This document shows, one piece after another, positions 20,083 to 28,880 of a stretch of DNA of 64,000 bases. Under the pieces are notes generated by a model that saw only the letters and a list, made by a program, of their open reading frames with translations, ran no database searches and was not told the origin of the DNA. How positions within the stretch are numbered: position 1 is the stretch's first letter; each line of letters opens with the position of its first letter. The DNA lies in contig JAFFZZ010000055.1 of the NCBI GenBank assembly GCA_016933915.1, positions 124,001 to 188,000 on the forward strand. The letters run 5' to 3'. Both the position numbers and the translations under genes were made by a program. The DNA is from Candidatus Babeliaceae bacterium (lineage in GTDB: Bacteria > Babelota > Babeliae > Babelales > Babelaceae).

Positions 20083-20199
20083 ATGAAGGTAAGGACATCG
20101 GTACGAAAAATCTGTCGAAACTGCACAATTGTGCGTAGGGCAGGGATAGTTCGAGTTTTGTGTAAAGCAAATCCGCGGCATAAACAACGTCAAGGATAA
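20083..20199 (+). CDS. rpmJ: 50S ribosomal protein L36 (38 aa, below ORF-track cutoff)
   Basis: Own translation: [38 protein letters not shown]; canonical position between infA and rpsM; CxxC..C..H pattern. Confidence 0.95.
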   Translation: MKVRTSVRKICRNCTIVRRAGIVRVLCKANPRHKQRQG

Positions 20200-20226
20200 T
20201 GATAGGCCTGTTGTATTGAGGATGGT

Positions 20227-20613
20227 ATGGCAAGGATACAGGGTGTTGATCTTCCGAATGGTAAGCGTATTGAATATGCGCTTCCGTATGTATTCGGACT
20301 AGGATTAAAGAGATCGCAGGAGATCTTGCGTAAATTGAATATTGATTTTTCGACACGCGTCAAAAATCTATCAGAGGCTCAGGTGGCGGCGATTCAGAAA
20401 GAGGTTTCAAACAACTTCTTGACTGAAGGAGATCTGCGCAAAGAGATCCGTGATAACGTTAGACGCTTGCAGGAAATTGGTTCTTACCGTGGATTGCGGC
20501 ATAAGAAGAAGCTTCCTTGTCGAGGTCAACGGACGAAGACCAATGCGCGAACAACCAAGGGTCCTCGTGGCAGTGCTGTTGCGCTGAAGAAAAAAGCAAT
20601 GGCTAAGAAATAA
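20227..20613 (+). CDS. rpsM: 30S ribosomal protein S13
   Basis: ARIQGVDLPNGKRIEYALPYVFGLG...GSYRGLRHKKKLPCRGQRTKTNARTTKG. Confidence 0.97.
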   Translation: MARIQGVDLPNGKRIEYALPYVFGLGLKRSQEILRKLNIDFSTRVKNLSEAQVAAIQKEVSNNFLTEGDLRKEIRDNVRRLQEIGSYRGLRHKKKLPCRGQRTKTNARTTKGPRGSAVALKKKAMAKK

Positions 20614-20638
20614 TGATTAGCAGACAAGGACAAGACGA

Positions 20639-21022
20639 ATGACCTATACAAAAAAGACACGTAAATCGAGACGACATGTTGAAAATGCTGTTGTTAACGT
20701 GAAATCGAGCTTTAACAATACCCTTGTGTCGGTAACGACACCTGAGGGTGATGTCCTTTTGCGCAGCAGTGCAGGGCGCCTTGGGTTTAAGGGGTCACGT
20801 AAAGGAACCCCGTTTGCTGGTTCGCAGGTTGGTACAGCTCTTGCGAAGGAGATGACACCAATGGGTATTAAGGGGATTGAAATTAATTTGCAGGGACCTG
20901 GCTCTGGAAGGGATTCTGTCGTTCGTGCATTGCAAGCGCAGGGATTTACTATCTCTGTTTTACGTGACGTAACGCCACTTCCTCATAATGGGTGCCGACC
21001 TCCTAAGAAGCGTCGTCAATAA
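20639..21022 (+). CDS. rpsK: 30S ribosomal protein S11
   Basis: VKSSFNNTLVSVTTPEGDVL...GPGSGRDSVVRALQAQGFTISVLRDVTPLPHNGCRPPKKRR. Confidence 0.97.
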   Translation: MTYTKKTRKSRRHVENAVVNVKSSFNNTLVSVTTPEGDVLLRSSAGRLGFKGSRKGTPFAGSQVGTALAKEMTPMGIKGIEINLQGPGSGRDSVVRALQAQGFTISVLRDVTPLPHNGCRPPKKRRQ

Positions 21023-21050
21023 GTTTATTAACTGAGAAAAGAGTACTTTA

Positions 21051-21632
21051 ATGGAACGAAGACCAAGAGAAAATCCAGAAGCTGCCGCAACGCGTCGGGA
21101 AGAGCAGCGCGAAAAAGGTGCAGCGTTTAAGCGTGCACAAAAGATGACTGAGTATGGAAAGCAGCTTTTTGAAAAACAACGAGTAAAAGAAGCTTACGGG
21201 ATGCGCGAGAAACAGTTTAGGCGTTTTTTTGGCATGGCGCTTAAGAGCCGTGAAGCAACGGGTGAAATGCTTTTGAGCTTGCTTGAACGGCGGCTTGATA
21301 ATGTTGTTTATCGACTTCGAATGTCGCATACTCGTCGGCAAGCGCGGCAAATTGTTGTGCATGGCCATATCTTGGTTAATGGGGTTAAAGTTTCTTCACC
21401 ATCCTATCTTGTTTCAGTTGGGGATGTTGTTCAGGTGATGCCGCGTTCATTAGAGAGTGAGATTTTTCTTAAGCAGGTAATTGAGAAGCGTGCAAATGCG
21501 CAAGTTAAAGTTCCTGAGTGGCTTGAGCATGATCGCAAAGAGCATATAGGGAAAGTGCTCCGTCTTCCGGTTCGTGCTGATATTCAGTTGCAAGTCAATG
21601 AAAATTCCATTGTCGAGCTCTATTCGAGATAG
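21051..21632 (+). CDS. rpsD: 30S ribosomal protein S4
   Basis: KQLFEKQRVKEAYGMREKQFRRFF, LLERRLDNVVYRLRMSHTRRQARQIVVHGHILVNG. N-terminus shorter than the E. coli form. Confidence 0.95.
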   Translation: MERRPRENPEAAATRREEQREKGAAFKRAQKMTEYGKQLFEKQRVKEAYGMREKQFRRFFGMALKSREATGEMLLSLLERRLDNVVYRLRMSHTRRQARQIVVHGHILVNGVKVSSPSYLVSVGDVVQVMPRSLESEIFLKQVIEKRANAQVKVPEWLEHDRKEHIGKVLRLPVRADIQLQVNENSIVELYSR

Positions 21633-21695
21633 TGGTGAGCTGGGAATGGTGCAGTATGGTCGGATTGATTGGATGTTAAGGAGGCGGGAGGTTGC

Positions 21696-22736
21696 ATGAG
21701 CAAAAGAACGTATCAGCCTTTGACTATCCCTAAAGTAAATTGGGATTCAAAGACACTGACGGCACAGTATGGACAGTTAACCGCCCAGCCATTGGAGCCT
21801 GGTTTTGGGGTGACTCTGGGTAATGCCCTGCGGAGGACTCTGCTTGGGGGGATTGAAGGTTCTGCCGTAACGTCGGTAGTTATCAAGGGGGTTAATAATG
21901 AGTTTTCTGTATTGCCAGGTGTGGTTGAAGATACCATGCAGGTTATACTGAATATCAAAGAGATTGTTGTTCGAAATAAAACAGGCGTTGAAGGGAAAAT
22001 GAAGCTTGCGATAAAAGGTGAGGCTACTGCGACGGTTAAAGATATCGTTGCCGATGAACACCTTGAGCTTCTTAACCCTGATCATGTGGTTGCACATGTT
22101 GCTGCCGGTGGTTCTCTGAATATAGAGTTTTTTGTCGAATCAGGACGTGGGTATCGTTCAGCTCAGTGGCCTGCAGACAAGAAGTTGCAGGAGGATGGAC
22201 GAATTTACGTTGATGCCATGTTCTCGCCGGTTCGTCAAATTTCCTATGATGTGCAAAAAACCCGTGTTGGTGGAAACATCGATTATGACAGACTTGTTTT
22301 GAGCATTGAAACTGATGGAACTGAAACTCCTGTTGATGTTGCATCTTATGCTGTTTCGGTGCTTCGTACTCAGCTCGAAAATTTCCTTATGGCTACTGAA
22401 ATTCCATTTAATGAAATTTCTAAGGTTCCGGGTGCTGAAGAGGAAGAGCTTGGGTCTAAGGCTGCCAAGGATTTTAAAGGGGTTCACGTTGATCTTCTTT
22501 TTAAACCGATTGATACTCTAGAATTCTCCGTTCGAGCTCATAATTGTCTCGTAAATGCTGGGCTGACTCGTATCATTGACTTAGTTAATTTGACCGAGGA
22601 TGAGCTGCAAAAGATTAAAAACTTTGGACGCAAGTCTTTTGAAGAGGTGAAGGAAGGTCTTAAGCAGTTTGGTCTTTCGCTTGGTATGAACATTGATGAG
22701 ACTGAGGCGCAAAGACTTTTTGAGAAAGAAAAATAA
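21696..22736 (+). CDS. rpoA: RNA polymerase alpha subunit
   Basis: EPLEPGFGVTLGNALRRTLLGGIEGSAVTSV-like N-domain; C-domain LTEDELQKIKNFGRKSFEEVKEGLKQFGLSLG. Confidence 0.96.
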   Translation: MSKRTYQPLTIPKVNWDSKTLTAQYGQLTAQPLEPGFGVTLGNALRRTLLGGIEGSAVTSVVIKGVNNEFSVLPGVVEDTMQVILNIKEIVVRNKTGVEGKMKLAIKGEATATVKDIVADEHLELLNPDHVVAHVAAGGSLNIEFFVESGRGYRSAQWPADKKLQEDGRIYVDAMFSPVRQISYDVQKTRVGGNIDYDRLVLSIETDGTETPVDVASYAVSVLRTQLENFLMATEIPFNEISKVPGAEEEELGSKAAKDFKGVHVDLLFKPIDTLEFSVRAHNCLVNAGLTRIIDLVNLTEDELQKIKNFGRKSFEEVKEGLKQFGLSLGMNIDETEAQRLFEKEK

Positions 22737-22738
22737 TC

Positions 22739-23098
22739 ATGAAGCATCAGAAAAGTTTTAAGAAATTAAACATGTCTGGCCCTTATCGCCGTGCTTTTCT
22801 ACGCAATCAGGTAATCTCTCTTATTATGAATGGGAGCCTGAAGACAACCAAGGCCCGTGCGAAAGAGGTACGTCGGATTGCTGAGAAGTTGGTGACACTT
22901 GCTCGGGAAGGGAACACCTTCAATAATCGTCGTCGCGCAAAAGCGATTTTGCCGTATCGCGAAGAGGCTTTGGTCAAGCTCTTTATTGAGATTGCCCCAC
23001 GTTATGTTTCACGGCCAGGTGGCTATACGCGTATCTATCAGCTTGGTCGACGACTAAGCGATACCGCAGAGATGGCCCGCGTCGAGTGGGTTTTATAA
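22739..23098 (+). CDS. rplQ: 50S ribosomal protein L17
   Basis: RRAFLRNQVISLIMNGSLKTTKARAKEVRRIAEKLVTLAREG...GYTRIYQLGRRLSDTAEMARVEWV. Confidence 0.95.
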   Translation: MKHQKSFKKLNMSGPYRRAFLRNQVISLIMNGSLKTTKARAKEVRRIAEKLVTLAREGNTFNNRRRAKAILPYREEALVKLFIEIAPRYVSRPGGYTRIYQLGRRLSDTAEMARVEWVL

Positions 23099-23109
23099 AA
23101 AACCGTACA

Positions 23110-23140
23110 GACCCCCGACTCTTTCGGGGGTCATTTTTTT
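23110..23140 (+). terminator. Rho-independent terminator of the ribosomal supercluster
   Basis: GACCCCCGA-ctctt-TCGGGGGTC followed by A then T-run. Confidence 0.9.
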
Positions 23141-23156
23141 TGAGGGGAGCTTGGCG

Positions 23157-24182
23157 ATGAGACTATTTTCTCTTTATCGTTCATTTGTGATGATGCTTTT
23201 ATTGAATGTAGCATTCAGTCTAGGCGCTGAAACTATATTTTATGACGTTGTAGTGATTGGGTTAGGGCCCGGTGGTGTTGAAGCAGGGGCCCGTACAGCG
23301 AGTGCGGGGCTAAAGACGCTTATTGTGGGTCGTGAGCGAGGCGGGCAGCTTTCTGCAGCAAGTCAGCCGGTTCAAAACGTGTTTGCTGTCTCTCCAAAGC
23401 CAGGAGCGGCAATTATGTCAGATGCAATAAGGCAGGCAGAGGATTTTGGTGCCGAGATTTGCGAGGGGACCGTAACTAATATTTCTTTTTCTTGGTCTCC
23501 CTATCTAGTCGAGATAGATGGTTTTAAAAAAATATATGCGCGAGCGTTGGTTGTTGCTACCGGGTCTCATCCTCGGCGTCTTTCTGTTCCTGGAGAGGAA
23601 GAATATTGGGGACGCGGTGTCTCGGCGTGTGCACTTTGTGACGCTTTTTTTTATCGAGATGCGACTGTTGCAGTAGTTGGTGGTGGTGATGCGGCTGTTG
23701 ATGAGGCTATTCATCTTGCTCATTACGCCAAAAGAGTTGTTGTGTTAGTTCGTGGTGGTAGGATGCGTGCGCAGCGATTCATGCAAGAAAAGTTAAAGCA
23801 GTACTCGCAGATTGAGCTTCGGTATGGTGAAGAAGTTGAAGAAATTTTGGGGAATGACAATTTTGTTACTGCTTTGCGTCTTCGTAACAACAAGACGGGA
23901 GACCGTACGCTTGAAAAATTTGATGGACTTTTTTTAGCTATTGGGCACGAACCAAATAATGAACTTTTGCGCGGTGTACTTGAACTTGATCAAAGGGGGT
24001 TTGTGAGGGTGCACGATGGATCAACTGAGGTGATTGGTTATCCTGGTGTTTTTGCAACAGGCGAAATTATGGGGCTGCAGCGTCGTCAAGTAAATGTAGT
24101 TGTAGGTGTGGCAACACAGACGGGGCTTGAGGTAAATGATTATTTGTCCTTTGGTATCAGCCGCAATCAGATACCGAAATAG
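23157..24182 (+). CDS. Thioredoxin reductase-like FAD/NAD(P) oxidoreductase with N-terminal signal-like segment
   Basis: VVVIGLGPGGVEAGARTASAG, CALC redox motif (SACALCDAFFYRD), VVGGGDAAVDEA; N-terminus MRLFSLYRSFVMMLLLNVAFSLGAET. Confidence 0.85.
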   Translation: MRLFSLYRSFVMMLLLNVAFSLGAETIFYDVVVIGLGPGGVEAGARTASAGLKTLIVGRERGGQLSAASQPVQNVFAVSPKPGAAIMSDAIRQAEDFGAEICEGTVTNISFSWSPYLVEIDGFKKIYARALVVATGSHPRRLSVPGEEEYWGRGVSACALCDAFFYRDATVAVVGGGDAAVDEAIHLAHYAKRVVVLVRGGRMRAQRFMQEKLKQYSQIELRYGEEVEEILGNDNFVTALRLRNNKTGDRTLEKFDGLFLAIGHEPNNELLRGVLELDQRGFVRVHDGSTEVIGYPGVFATGEIMGLQRRQVNVVVGVATQTGLEVNDYLSFGISRNQIPK

Positions 24183-26814
24183 TACTTCCAAGCGGTCCTT
24201 TTTGGACAATGAAATGAGCAGGAAATTGATTTTTCATTGTTGGTAGATGTGAGACGATAATAATTTTTTCAAAATTATCCTGAATGCGGTAGAGGGCTTC
24301 CATAATATTTTGGAGGCCTTCTTCATCTTGTGAACCGAATCCTTCGTCGATGATAAGCGTTTGAAGTGAAGTTCCAGAACGACGTGCGAGAAGTTTAGAA
24401 ATTGCTATACGAAGTGCAAAATCGATACGAAATGCTTCGCCTCCCGAAAAGAGCTCATAGGGGCGAATACCGAGTCCGTCGGAAATTTTGATATCGAGTG
24501 TCTCCTTGCTTCCGCCGCCTTTTAAATCGCGGAGTGATTCAATAATTAAGTGTGACTGATTATTTGTTAATTTTGCCAATAAATTATTTGCTTCGTGTTC
24601 AATTTCGGGCACGGTGTTTTCGATAAGCAGTGCTTGAATCCCATTTTTGCCTAAGGCTGCTATGAGAAGTTGGTGATCTTCAATCATTTGCTCATATTTT
24701 TGGAGACTGGTGTTAGTTTCGTCAAGTTCCCTTTCTTTTTGATGGCAGAGTGCCTGCTGTTGATCGATTGCTCCTTTTTCAACCAGCAGCTTTTCTCGTT
24801 GTTGTGCCAGTTGTATCTGTTCTGCTTTGATTGTAGTAAGTTGAATTTGGCAAGCAGGAAGTGCTCCTAGTGCATCATTGAGCGAGATAATTTCAGAATT
24901 TTTTTGTTTGATTTCTTTTTCAAGTCCACGAATCTGTGCGGTAAGAGTTTTGAATGTAGCGACATATTCGGCTATACGGTATCTGATCTGATTGTAAAGT
25001 TCTTCGTTTTTAAACAGTTCGCGTTGTTTTTGAAGCAGAATAAGTTGCTCCTGGCATCCATTGAGACTGGTGCAGAGTGTTTCCATTTTTACGCATTTTT
25101 GTTCCAGTGTTTTAAGTTCGGGGTGGGCAAGTAAAAAAGTTTCTGATGTTCGTTTGAATTCTTCCTGTTTTTTTTCTATGGAGACAATTTGTTCAGCGAT
25201 ATCATTGTTCTGTTCGCCAAGCAAGTTGATTTCGCATTCTTGTTTTTCCTGTTCTTGAACAAAGGCTTCAAGCTGTTCTTTTTTAAGTTTCTGTTGTTGT
25301 TCAATTTCTTCTATTTCTTTCAGATTTTGTATTCTTTTTTTCAACGCCAGTATAACTTTTCTCAGTCTTTGGAGTTGATGTTCTTGATGTTTACGTTGAT
25401 GTTCTTTTTTTATACGCAGATGTTGATGAGCTTTATGATCAAGTGGTTGGTCGCACCACGGACAGCTTGGAAGTGTCGATATCTCCGGTGTTATCATAAG
25501 GGAATCAAGCTCTTTTTTTATTTGTGTCCCTCGCGCGATCCAGAGTTGGCAATACTCTCTGCCTCGTTCAAGATCTGTACTGACGCTCTTTCCTGAAATT
25601 TGATAGGGGCGCAATATTTTTTTATCGGTAGTTATAGCTTCTTGAAGGCCTCTTATTTTTTGAACGAGCTCAGTGAGTTGTTTTTGATGAGTAGCGAATT
25701 GTTTTTTTTGCGCCTCATGTTGAGCGGCAAATGAAACGGCGGCGGTAAGCAGCTGTTGATGTTCTTTTTCTTGTTTTGCCGAAACGAGACTTTTTATTTT
25801 TTGTATTTTTTCGCGAAGATCGAGAAGTTCACTTTTTGTCTGAATATACTGATTAACCTCGTTTTCCTTCTGAGTAATTTCTGCTTCAAGTTCATCACGG
25901 TTTAAGGTTTTCTGAGCCAGTTTGAGGGTTCTTTTCTCGCGTCTTGCTGAGCTCCAGTTGGAGACAATTATAGTAGCTTTCTCTTGTAACTCTGAAAGAG
26001 CTTTTTTTTGTTGAACGATTAGCTCTGTTATTATTTCCTTTTTTTTAGCGACTTGCGTCAATTTTTGCAGTTCTATTTCCTCTTCTTCTTTCTGGGTACG
26101 CAGAAGATCTTCTGATTGTTGATTTTCACGCAGTGCGACCGCGATTGAGTCGGACTGTGTCTGAAGAATATCACGCTGTCTTAGTGTTATAGTTAAGTTT
26201 TCTTTCAGTTGCACATGATAGTTGTGCTCTCGTTGTAGATCCCGTAACCGTTCCATGGCGAAGTCTCGTAATTTTTCGTATCGATTAAGGCCAAGAATAG
26301 TGGCGAGAATCTCTTTGCGTTCTTGCGGGGATCTTTTTGAAAATTCGTTTGACTGTCCCTGTCGGAGAAATATTGAGTTTATGCAGGAATCGTAATCAAG
26401 ACCGATCGTTCCATTTATTTTTTCTTGTGTTGCTCGTATGGTCTTTTCGGTAAGTGCTGTGCAGTTGCCTGATGTTTCGTTGATGATGCCAAAATGAAGA
26501 TCTGTTTGTGTTTTTTTTCCGCTCAGGAAAGTGAACTCCCTGGTAATACGGTAACGTGATCCGTTGCAGCGGAAGTCGAGTGAAACAAGCATATGTGATT
26601 GGCCGAGTCTAAGCAGATGTTCGTCTGATTTAATAGTCCCCCCAACTTTGCGTGCTTGTCCCCATATTGCCCACGTGATAGCATCTAATAGTGCTGATTT
26701 GCCATGTCCATTTTTCCCCGATAAACAGATAAGATGGTGTGGTTCAAAATCAATTGTCTGAACCGCTGGACCATAACTTAAAAAGTTTTTAAGACGTAGT
26801 TGTAAAGGAACCAT
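24157..26814 (-). CDS. sbcC: SbcC/Rad50-like SMC-family ATPase/nuclease subunit
   Basis: Walker A GKNGHGKSALLDAITWAIWG, zinc-hook CPWC, long coiled coils, C-terminal ELFSGGEAFRIDFALRIAISK and LIIDEGFGSQDEEG. Confidence 0.92.
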   Translation of the reverse strand: MVPLQLRLKNFLSYGPAVQTIDFEPHHLICLSGKNGHGKSALLDAITWAIWGQARKVGGTIKSDEHLLRLGQSHMLVSLDFRCNGSRYRITREFTFLSGKKTQTDLHFGIINETSGNCTALTEKTIRATQEKINGTIGLDYDSCINSIFLRQGQSNEFSKRSPQERKEILATILGLNRYEKLRDFAMERLRDLQREHNYHVQLKENLTITLRQRDILQTQSDSIAVALRENQQSEDLLRTQKEEEEIELQKLTQVAKKKEIITELIVQQKKALSELQEKATIIVSNWSSARREKRTLKLAQKTLNRDELEAEITQKENEVNQYIQTKSELLDLREKIQKIKSLVSAKQEKEHQQLLTAAVSFAAQHEAQKKQFATHQKQLTELVQKIRGLQEAITTDKKILRPYQISGKSVSTDLERGREYCQLWIARGTQIKKELDSLMITPEISTLPSCPWCDQPLDHKAHQHLRIKKEHQRKHQEHQLQRLRKVILALKKRIQNLKEIEEIEQQQKLKKEQLEAFVQEQEKQECEINLLGEQNNDIAEQIVSIEKKQEEFKRTSETFLLAHPELKTLEQKCVKMETLCTSLNGCQEQLILLQKQRELFKNEELYNQIRYRIAEYVATFKTLTAQIRGLEKEIKQKNSEIISLNDALGALPACQIQLTTIKAEQIQLAQQREKLLVEKGAIDQQQALCHQKERELDETNTSLQKYEQMIEDHQLLIAALGKNGIQALLIENTVPEIEHEANNLLAKLTNNQSHLIIESLRDLKGGGSKETLDIKISDGLGIRPYELFSGGEAFRIDFALRIAISKLLARRSGTSLQTLIIDEGFGSQDEEGLQNIMEALYRIQDNFEKIIIVSHLPTMKNQFPAHFIVQKGPLGSTISVSDCG

Positions 26815-27023
26815 TGTCTTTCTCTATCGTGATGTTGGTGAACTATTTTCTTCAGTATAGTTGAGACATTATTTCTCGGCGACCTTAGCGCGCAAGAGCT
26901 CTGAGCGCCGTGCTGAGATTGGTGATTTATTTTTGTAACGATCTCTTTGCAGGCTATTGCCATCTTTTACAAGAATGATGTTGAATGCAACAGAAGGGTA
27001 ATTTTTGATGGAAGGTATAAGAT

Positions 27024-28046
27024 ATGCGTATTGCGATAAATGGGTTTGGGCGGATTGGTCGATCTTTTTTGAGGGTGTTACTTTCCGATCCCAAGGTGCG
27101 TGAAAAGATAGTTGTAGTGGCCATAAATGTTGGGGGACTTGATCGTAAAGATACGGCCCATCTTTTTAAATATGATACAACGATGGGACAATGGAAGGGG
27201 AAGGTGGCCGTAGAAGATGATAAACTCCTTATTGAAGGTCATATTATTACTCTTTTGGCTGAACGTGATGCACGCAAACTGCCCTGGGAAAAATTAGAAA
27301 TTGATTGGGTTGTTGATTGCTCGGGGAAATATACCGATGCCGCTGATGCGCGTCAGCATTTAGAAGCGGGAGCTAAAAAGGTTCTTATTAGTGCGCCAGC
27401 AACAGGTCCCGATTGCACCATTGTGCCTGGGGTAAATGATGGGGCATATGATGCAAAAAGAGATTCTATTATTTCGCTTGGTAGTTGCACTACAAATGCA
27501 CTTATGCCGATGTTGAAAGTTATTATCGAAGAATTTGGTATCGAACGTGCTGTTGTAGTGACTACTCATGCCTACACTAATTCTCAAAGTCTCCTCGATA
27601 GTGGTCCACTTCCTGACCATGATTTACGTTCATATCGTGCAGCCCCCCTCAATATTATTCCTCATGGAACGGGTGCATCACGTCTTATCAGCGAGTTTTT
27701 TCCCCAGCTTGATGGACGTGTTTCGGCGCGGGCTCTTCGGGTTCCTGTTTCAAATGTCTCATTACTTGAGGTATCATGGGTAGCCCCTCGAGAGATGCAT
27801 CGTGAGATGGTAAATGAGGCTTTCTACAACGCTGCTGCTAAAGGTTCCTTGCGCGGCATTGTTGAAACTTCATCGGAGCAACTTGTTTCATCAGATTTTA
27901 TTGGAGATTCAGCGTCCGTTATTATTGATGAAGGTTTGACTTCGGTTTCGGGCTCTTTGGGGACTGTTTTTGGATGGTATGACAATGAATGGGGCTATAG
28001 CTGTCGTCTGAGAGATTTCTTAATGATAATTGGACCGAGCTGCTGA
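27024..28046 (+). CDS. gap: Glyceraldehyde-3-phosphate dehydrogenase family
   Basis: MRIAINGFGRIGR, SLGSCTTNALMPM catalytic Cys region, FGWYDNEWGYSCRL. Confidence 0.93.
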   Translation: MRIAINGFGRIGRSFLRVLLSDPKVREKIVVVAINVGGLDRKDTAHLFKYDTTMGQWKGKVAVEDDKLLIEGHIITLLAERDARKLPWEKLEIDWVVDCSGKYTDAADARQHLEAGAKKVLISAPATGPDCTIVPGVNDGAYDAKRDSIISLGSCTTNALMPMLKVIIEEFGIERAVVVTTHAYTNSQSLLDSGPLPDHDLRSYRAAPLNIIPHGTGASRLISEFFPQLDGRVSARALRVPVSNVSLLEVSWVAPREMHREMVNEAFYNAAAKGSLRGIVETSSEQLVSSDFIGDSASVIIDEGLTSVSGSLGTVFGWYDNEWGYSCRLRDFLMIIGPSC

Positions 28047-28076
28047 TTTATTTTTAAGTGGATAAGCAGGAAAAAA

Positions 28077-28112
28077 GTGAGCCCACACAGAGAAGGTGCA
28101 GGCTCACTTTTC
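28077..28112. terminator. Terminator hairpin between convergent genes
   Basis: GTGAGCC...GGCTCAC stem followed by TTTTCTTTTT, preceded by A-run. Confidence 0.75.
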
Positions 28113-28135
28113 TTTTTATAATGTAGCAGTAAGAA

Positions 28136-28312
28136 TTACCAACGTTTTTTTGCGGTTTTCTTTGCTGTCGTGCGACGTGCCGTTGTTTTCTTCTTAGCTG
28201 CAGTTTTTGCTTTTGCCTTTGTAGCTACCTTTTTTTTAGCTTTAGGCTTAGCTTTAGTTGTTTTTGCTTTTGCTTTGACCGTCTTTTTCGTTGTTGTTTT
28301 TTTCATCTTCAT
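28136..28312 (-). CDS. Histone H1/Hc-like Lys/Ala/Thr-rich basic protein
   Basis: MKMKKTTTKKTVKAKAKTTKAKPKAKKKVATKAKAKTAAKKKTTARRTTAKKTAKKRW; start chosen at internal Met because the longer form overlaps the upstream gene. Confidence 0.75.
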   Translation of the reverse strand: MKMKKTTTKKTVKAKAKTTKAKPKAKKKVATKAKAKTAAKKKTTARRTTAKKTAKKRW

Positions 28313-28322
28313 CGTGGTTTCC

Positions 28323-28754
28323 CTACTTTTTGAGAGATTCACTTTCTTCGCTGCCTTTCTTCCAGGTGCAGCATCGCTTGCAACCTTCTGGGCAGCATTT
28401 CTTGTGTTGGTCACAACGTTTCCAGCAGCATGAGTCCTTTTCAGGTTTTGCAGCTGGGGTTACTTTTTTGGTGCTTTTTTCTTCTCGGCAGCAACGGCAT
28501 CTGTTACATCGGCATTTACTGTCATTGCAACATTTGGAGTCTTTTTTGCATCGACACCATTTCCAGCAACAATCTTTCTTGTCGCATGTGTTGCATTTTT
28601 TACAACAGCCAAAGCAACATCTACACTTCTTGCCTTTTTTCTCCTTCTCTACCTTTTCGGTCTTTTTTCCTGTGCTTTTTTTGTCTTTTGCAGACATAGT
28701 TAGACCGGCGCCCATCAAGCTGAGCCCGAGAAGTGCTAACAACACCTTGTTCAT
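28323..28754 (-). CDS. Secreted, extremely Cys/Lys-rich protein (26 Cys)
   Basis: Signal peptide MNKVLLALLGLSLMGAGLTMSA followed by KCRCCFGCCKKCNTCDKKDCCWKWCRCKKDSKCCNDSKCRCNRCRCC... Confidence 0.75.
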   Translation of the reverse strand: MNKVLLALLGLSLMGAGLTMSAKDKKSTGKKTEKVEKEKKGKKCRCCFGCCKKCNTCDKKDCCWKWCRCKKDSKCCNDSKCRCNRCRCCREEKSTKKVTPAAKPEKDSCCWKRCDQHKKCCPEGCKRCCTWKKGSEESESLKK

Positions 28755-28880
28755 AGGTTTCTCCTTAAACGAGTTTTGGTTAACCGGTATCTCACACATT
28801 GTAAGGATACCAACTTTTCCTTTTCACTCGTTAGTCTGGCACAGGTGAGTTACAAATTGCAATACTTTTTCTGCAACTTT

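Noticed and set aside
28313-28414. Longer N-terminus of the histone-like ORF (MTNTRNAAQKVASDAAPGRK...)
   Set aside because: It overlaps the 3' end of the Cys-rich gene in another frame; the internal ATG at 28312 fits better.
28291-28848. 185-aa plus-strand ORF rich in Ser/Leu/His/Phe over the Cys-rich locus
   Set aside because: It is the complement of the Cys/Lys-rich gene; the minus strand has the signal peptide and RBS logic.
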